NCBI GenBank assembly: GCA_017395635.1 | Contig: JAFQOE010000047.1 | Span: forward strand, 1 to 64,000 | Source of the DNA: Lachnospiraceae bacterium | Lineage (GTDB): Bacteria > Bacillota > Clostridia > Lachnospirales > Lachnospiraceae | DNA: 64,000 bases | Direction: 5' to 3' | In this document: in pieces, positions 63,206 through 64,000 of the stretch | How positions within the stretch are numbered: the first letter of the stretch is position 1 | Layout of the letters: each line of letters starts with the position of its first letter | Notes under the pieces: model-generated | The model's database searches: none | The model's input: only the letters and a program-made list of their open reading frames with translations | What the model was told of the DNA's origin: nothing | Translations under genes and position numbers: made by a program

Positions 63206-64000
63206 CTAATCTACATTCTTCTTCCAGTTTGCAAATGAAATCATATCCTCATAGACAACTGCCGACATACTCTTCATAGATTCAACATGCTCTGATGCCG
63301 GATTACCACTTGCATCCGCATAATTGGCAGCAAACTGTTTGAACAGACGACAAACCTTTGCTTCTATATCACTAGGCTCAAGTCTTTGAGATAACTCTTT
63401 TGTATTATTCTTATCATAGCATTCACGCAAAATAGATTTCACAACTTCTGCGTTAGCAACGAAATTAATGGACTTACCAACTTTAATCTTACCACCGGCA
63501 ACAATCAATCCTTCAAATTCTTTTACATCTGAGCCAAATGTTACATCACCCTTGCAGATAACAATTCCCTTAATTTTTTCAGAATTGCCATCTTCAACAA
63601 TAACATCTTCTTTACTCATAAATACCTTGTATCCAGAATTCATTGTCAATGTTCCATCAAATAATTCAGAAAAATCAAAATGATGGTTAATTGGTGTAAT
63701 TTCACTTTCCACTTCCCCACGGGCATCATCAACCGCATCAGCGTCTTTAGATGTATTGGTTAACAACATTTTCATCTCTTTGTATTCTGACTGTATACTT
63801 GTTGTAAGTATGGTTGACCTTATTGTTGTATCACCTGCCTGCTGAATCGTTGCCACATTATTAAGATTCTGTTGATCCATCTTTCCTAATTCGTTTGCAG
63901 CAGTTGTTAAAACAGCAACTGACTTACTATCAGCAATTATATTAATCTTATCACCAACCTTGTAGGAAATTGCAGAATTAGAATATATCTTGTTCTCAAT
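63206..64000 (-). CDS. partial protein of the pilus operon (5' end outside window)
   Basis: The frame is open through the window edge, so at least 264 C-terminal residues are seen and the start is missing. The central part (about 110-170 of the visible piece) reads KIKGIVICKGDVTFGSDVKE and LIVAGGKIKVGKSI, like the repeated beta-turns of bactofilins/polymer-forming proteins. PilX-type minor pilin partners can look similar. It sits directly upstream of the two prepilins, so a role in the same surface structure is likely. Identity uncertain. Confidence 0.6.
   Translation of the reverse strand: MENKIYSNSAISYKVGDKINIIADSKSVAVLTTAANELGKMDQQNLNNVATIQQAGDTTIRSTILTTSIQSEYKEMKMLLTNTSKDADAVDDARGEVESEITPINHHFDFSELFDGTLTMNSGYKVFMSKEDVIVEDGNSEKIKGIVICKGDVTFGSDVKEFEGLIVAGGKIKVGKSINFVANAEVVKSILRECYDKNNTKELSQRLEPSDIEAKVCRLFKQFAANYADASGNPASEHVESMKSMSAVVYEDMISFANWKKNVD

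Overview
The window looks like chromosome of a low-GC, spore-forming Firmicute, most likely Lachnospiraceae (a gut Roseburia/Eubacterium/Coprococcus/Lachnospira-like organism). The reasons are a complete spoIIIA operon (AA to AH), spoIVB, strong AGGAGG ribosome sites with occasional TTG/GTG starts, and giant secreted amylases with BspA-type leucine-rich tails. Almost every gene is on the minus strand; the one clear plus-strand gene is a LysR regulator. Genus assignment is inference.

Layout. 1-12000: two very large secreted GH13 alpha-amylases in tandem. Both carry starch-binding modules, cysteine-pair repeats and BspA leucine-rich repeats. The second carries what I recognise as a CBM74 granular-starch module. 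12000-22490: an accessory island of Fic proteins, an AAA/DUF4143 ATPase, an AlbA_2 (Schlafen-like) regulator, a protein with a Cys pair and a DGHH motif, and several unknown proteins. The island is punctuated by two extra copies of the last 39 codons of spoIVB. 22490-32820: a conserved housekeeping run, transcribed asp23, nusB, xseA, xseB, ispA, dxs, tlyA, nadK, argR, recN, spoIVB. 32946-38225: spoIIIAA-AH, behind a sigma-E-like promoter. 38437-43398: efp, a CbiJ-like half protein with VKGEL repeats, asd, and a two-component system. 43638-53992: serC-serA and the leuC-leuD-(LRR gene)-leuB-ilvD-ilvB cluster, facing the divergent LysR gene at 54431. 55722-59046: an Xaa-Pro peptidase, an AroE-AroK fusion and a YqeG phosphatase. 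59154-64000: two type IV prepilin-like proteins, an unknown partner and a large fibro-slime/carbohydrate-binding protein, probably a pilus operon entering from beyond the window end.

Most interesting parts. (1) Everything between spoIVB and the amylases looks like successive insertions at the 3' end of spoIVB. Each block begins just after a complete spoIVB tail, next to a copy of a 94-aa gene. Each block ends with a terminator hairpin and a conserved sequence of about 20 bp abutting the displaced tail. No integrase is visible, so these are small integrase-free cassettes or decayed elements. (2) An AlbA_2-type regulator has helically phased AACATT repeats upstream of itself and upstream of the gene after it. 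(3) The Fic gene has two inverted TTGAAATAA pairs over its promoter. (4) A fibro-slime protein with a carbohydrate-binding module sits behind prepilins and may be a pilus-tip adhesin.

Everything here comes from reading the sequence and from family knowledge; no database search was run. Domain boundaries are approximate.
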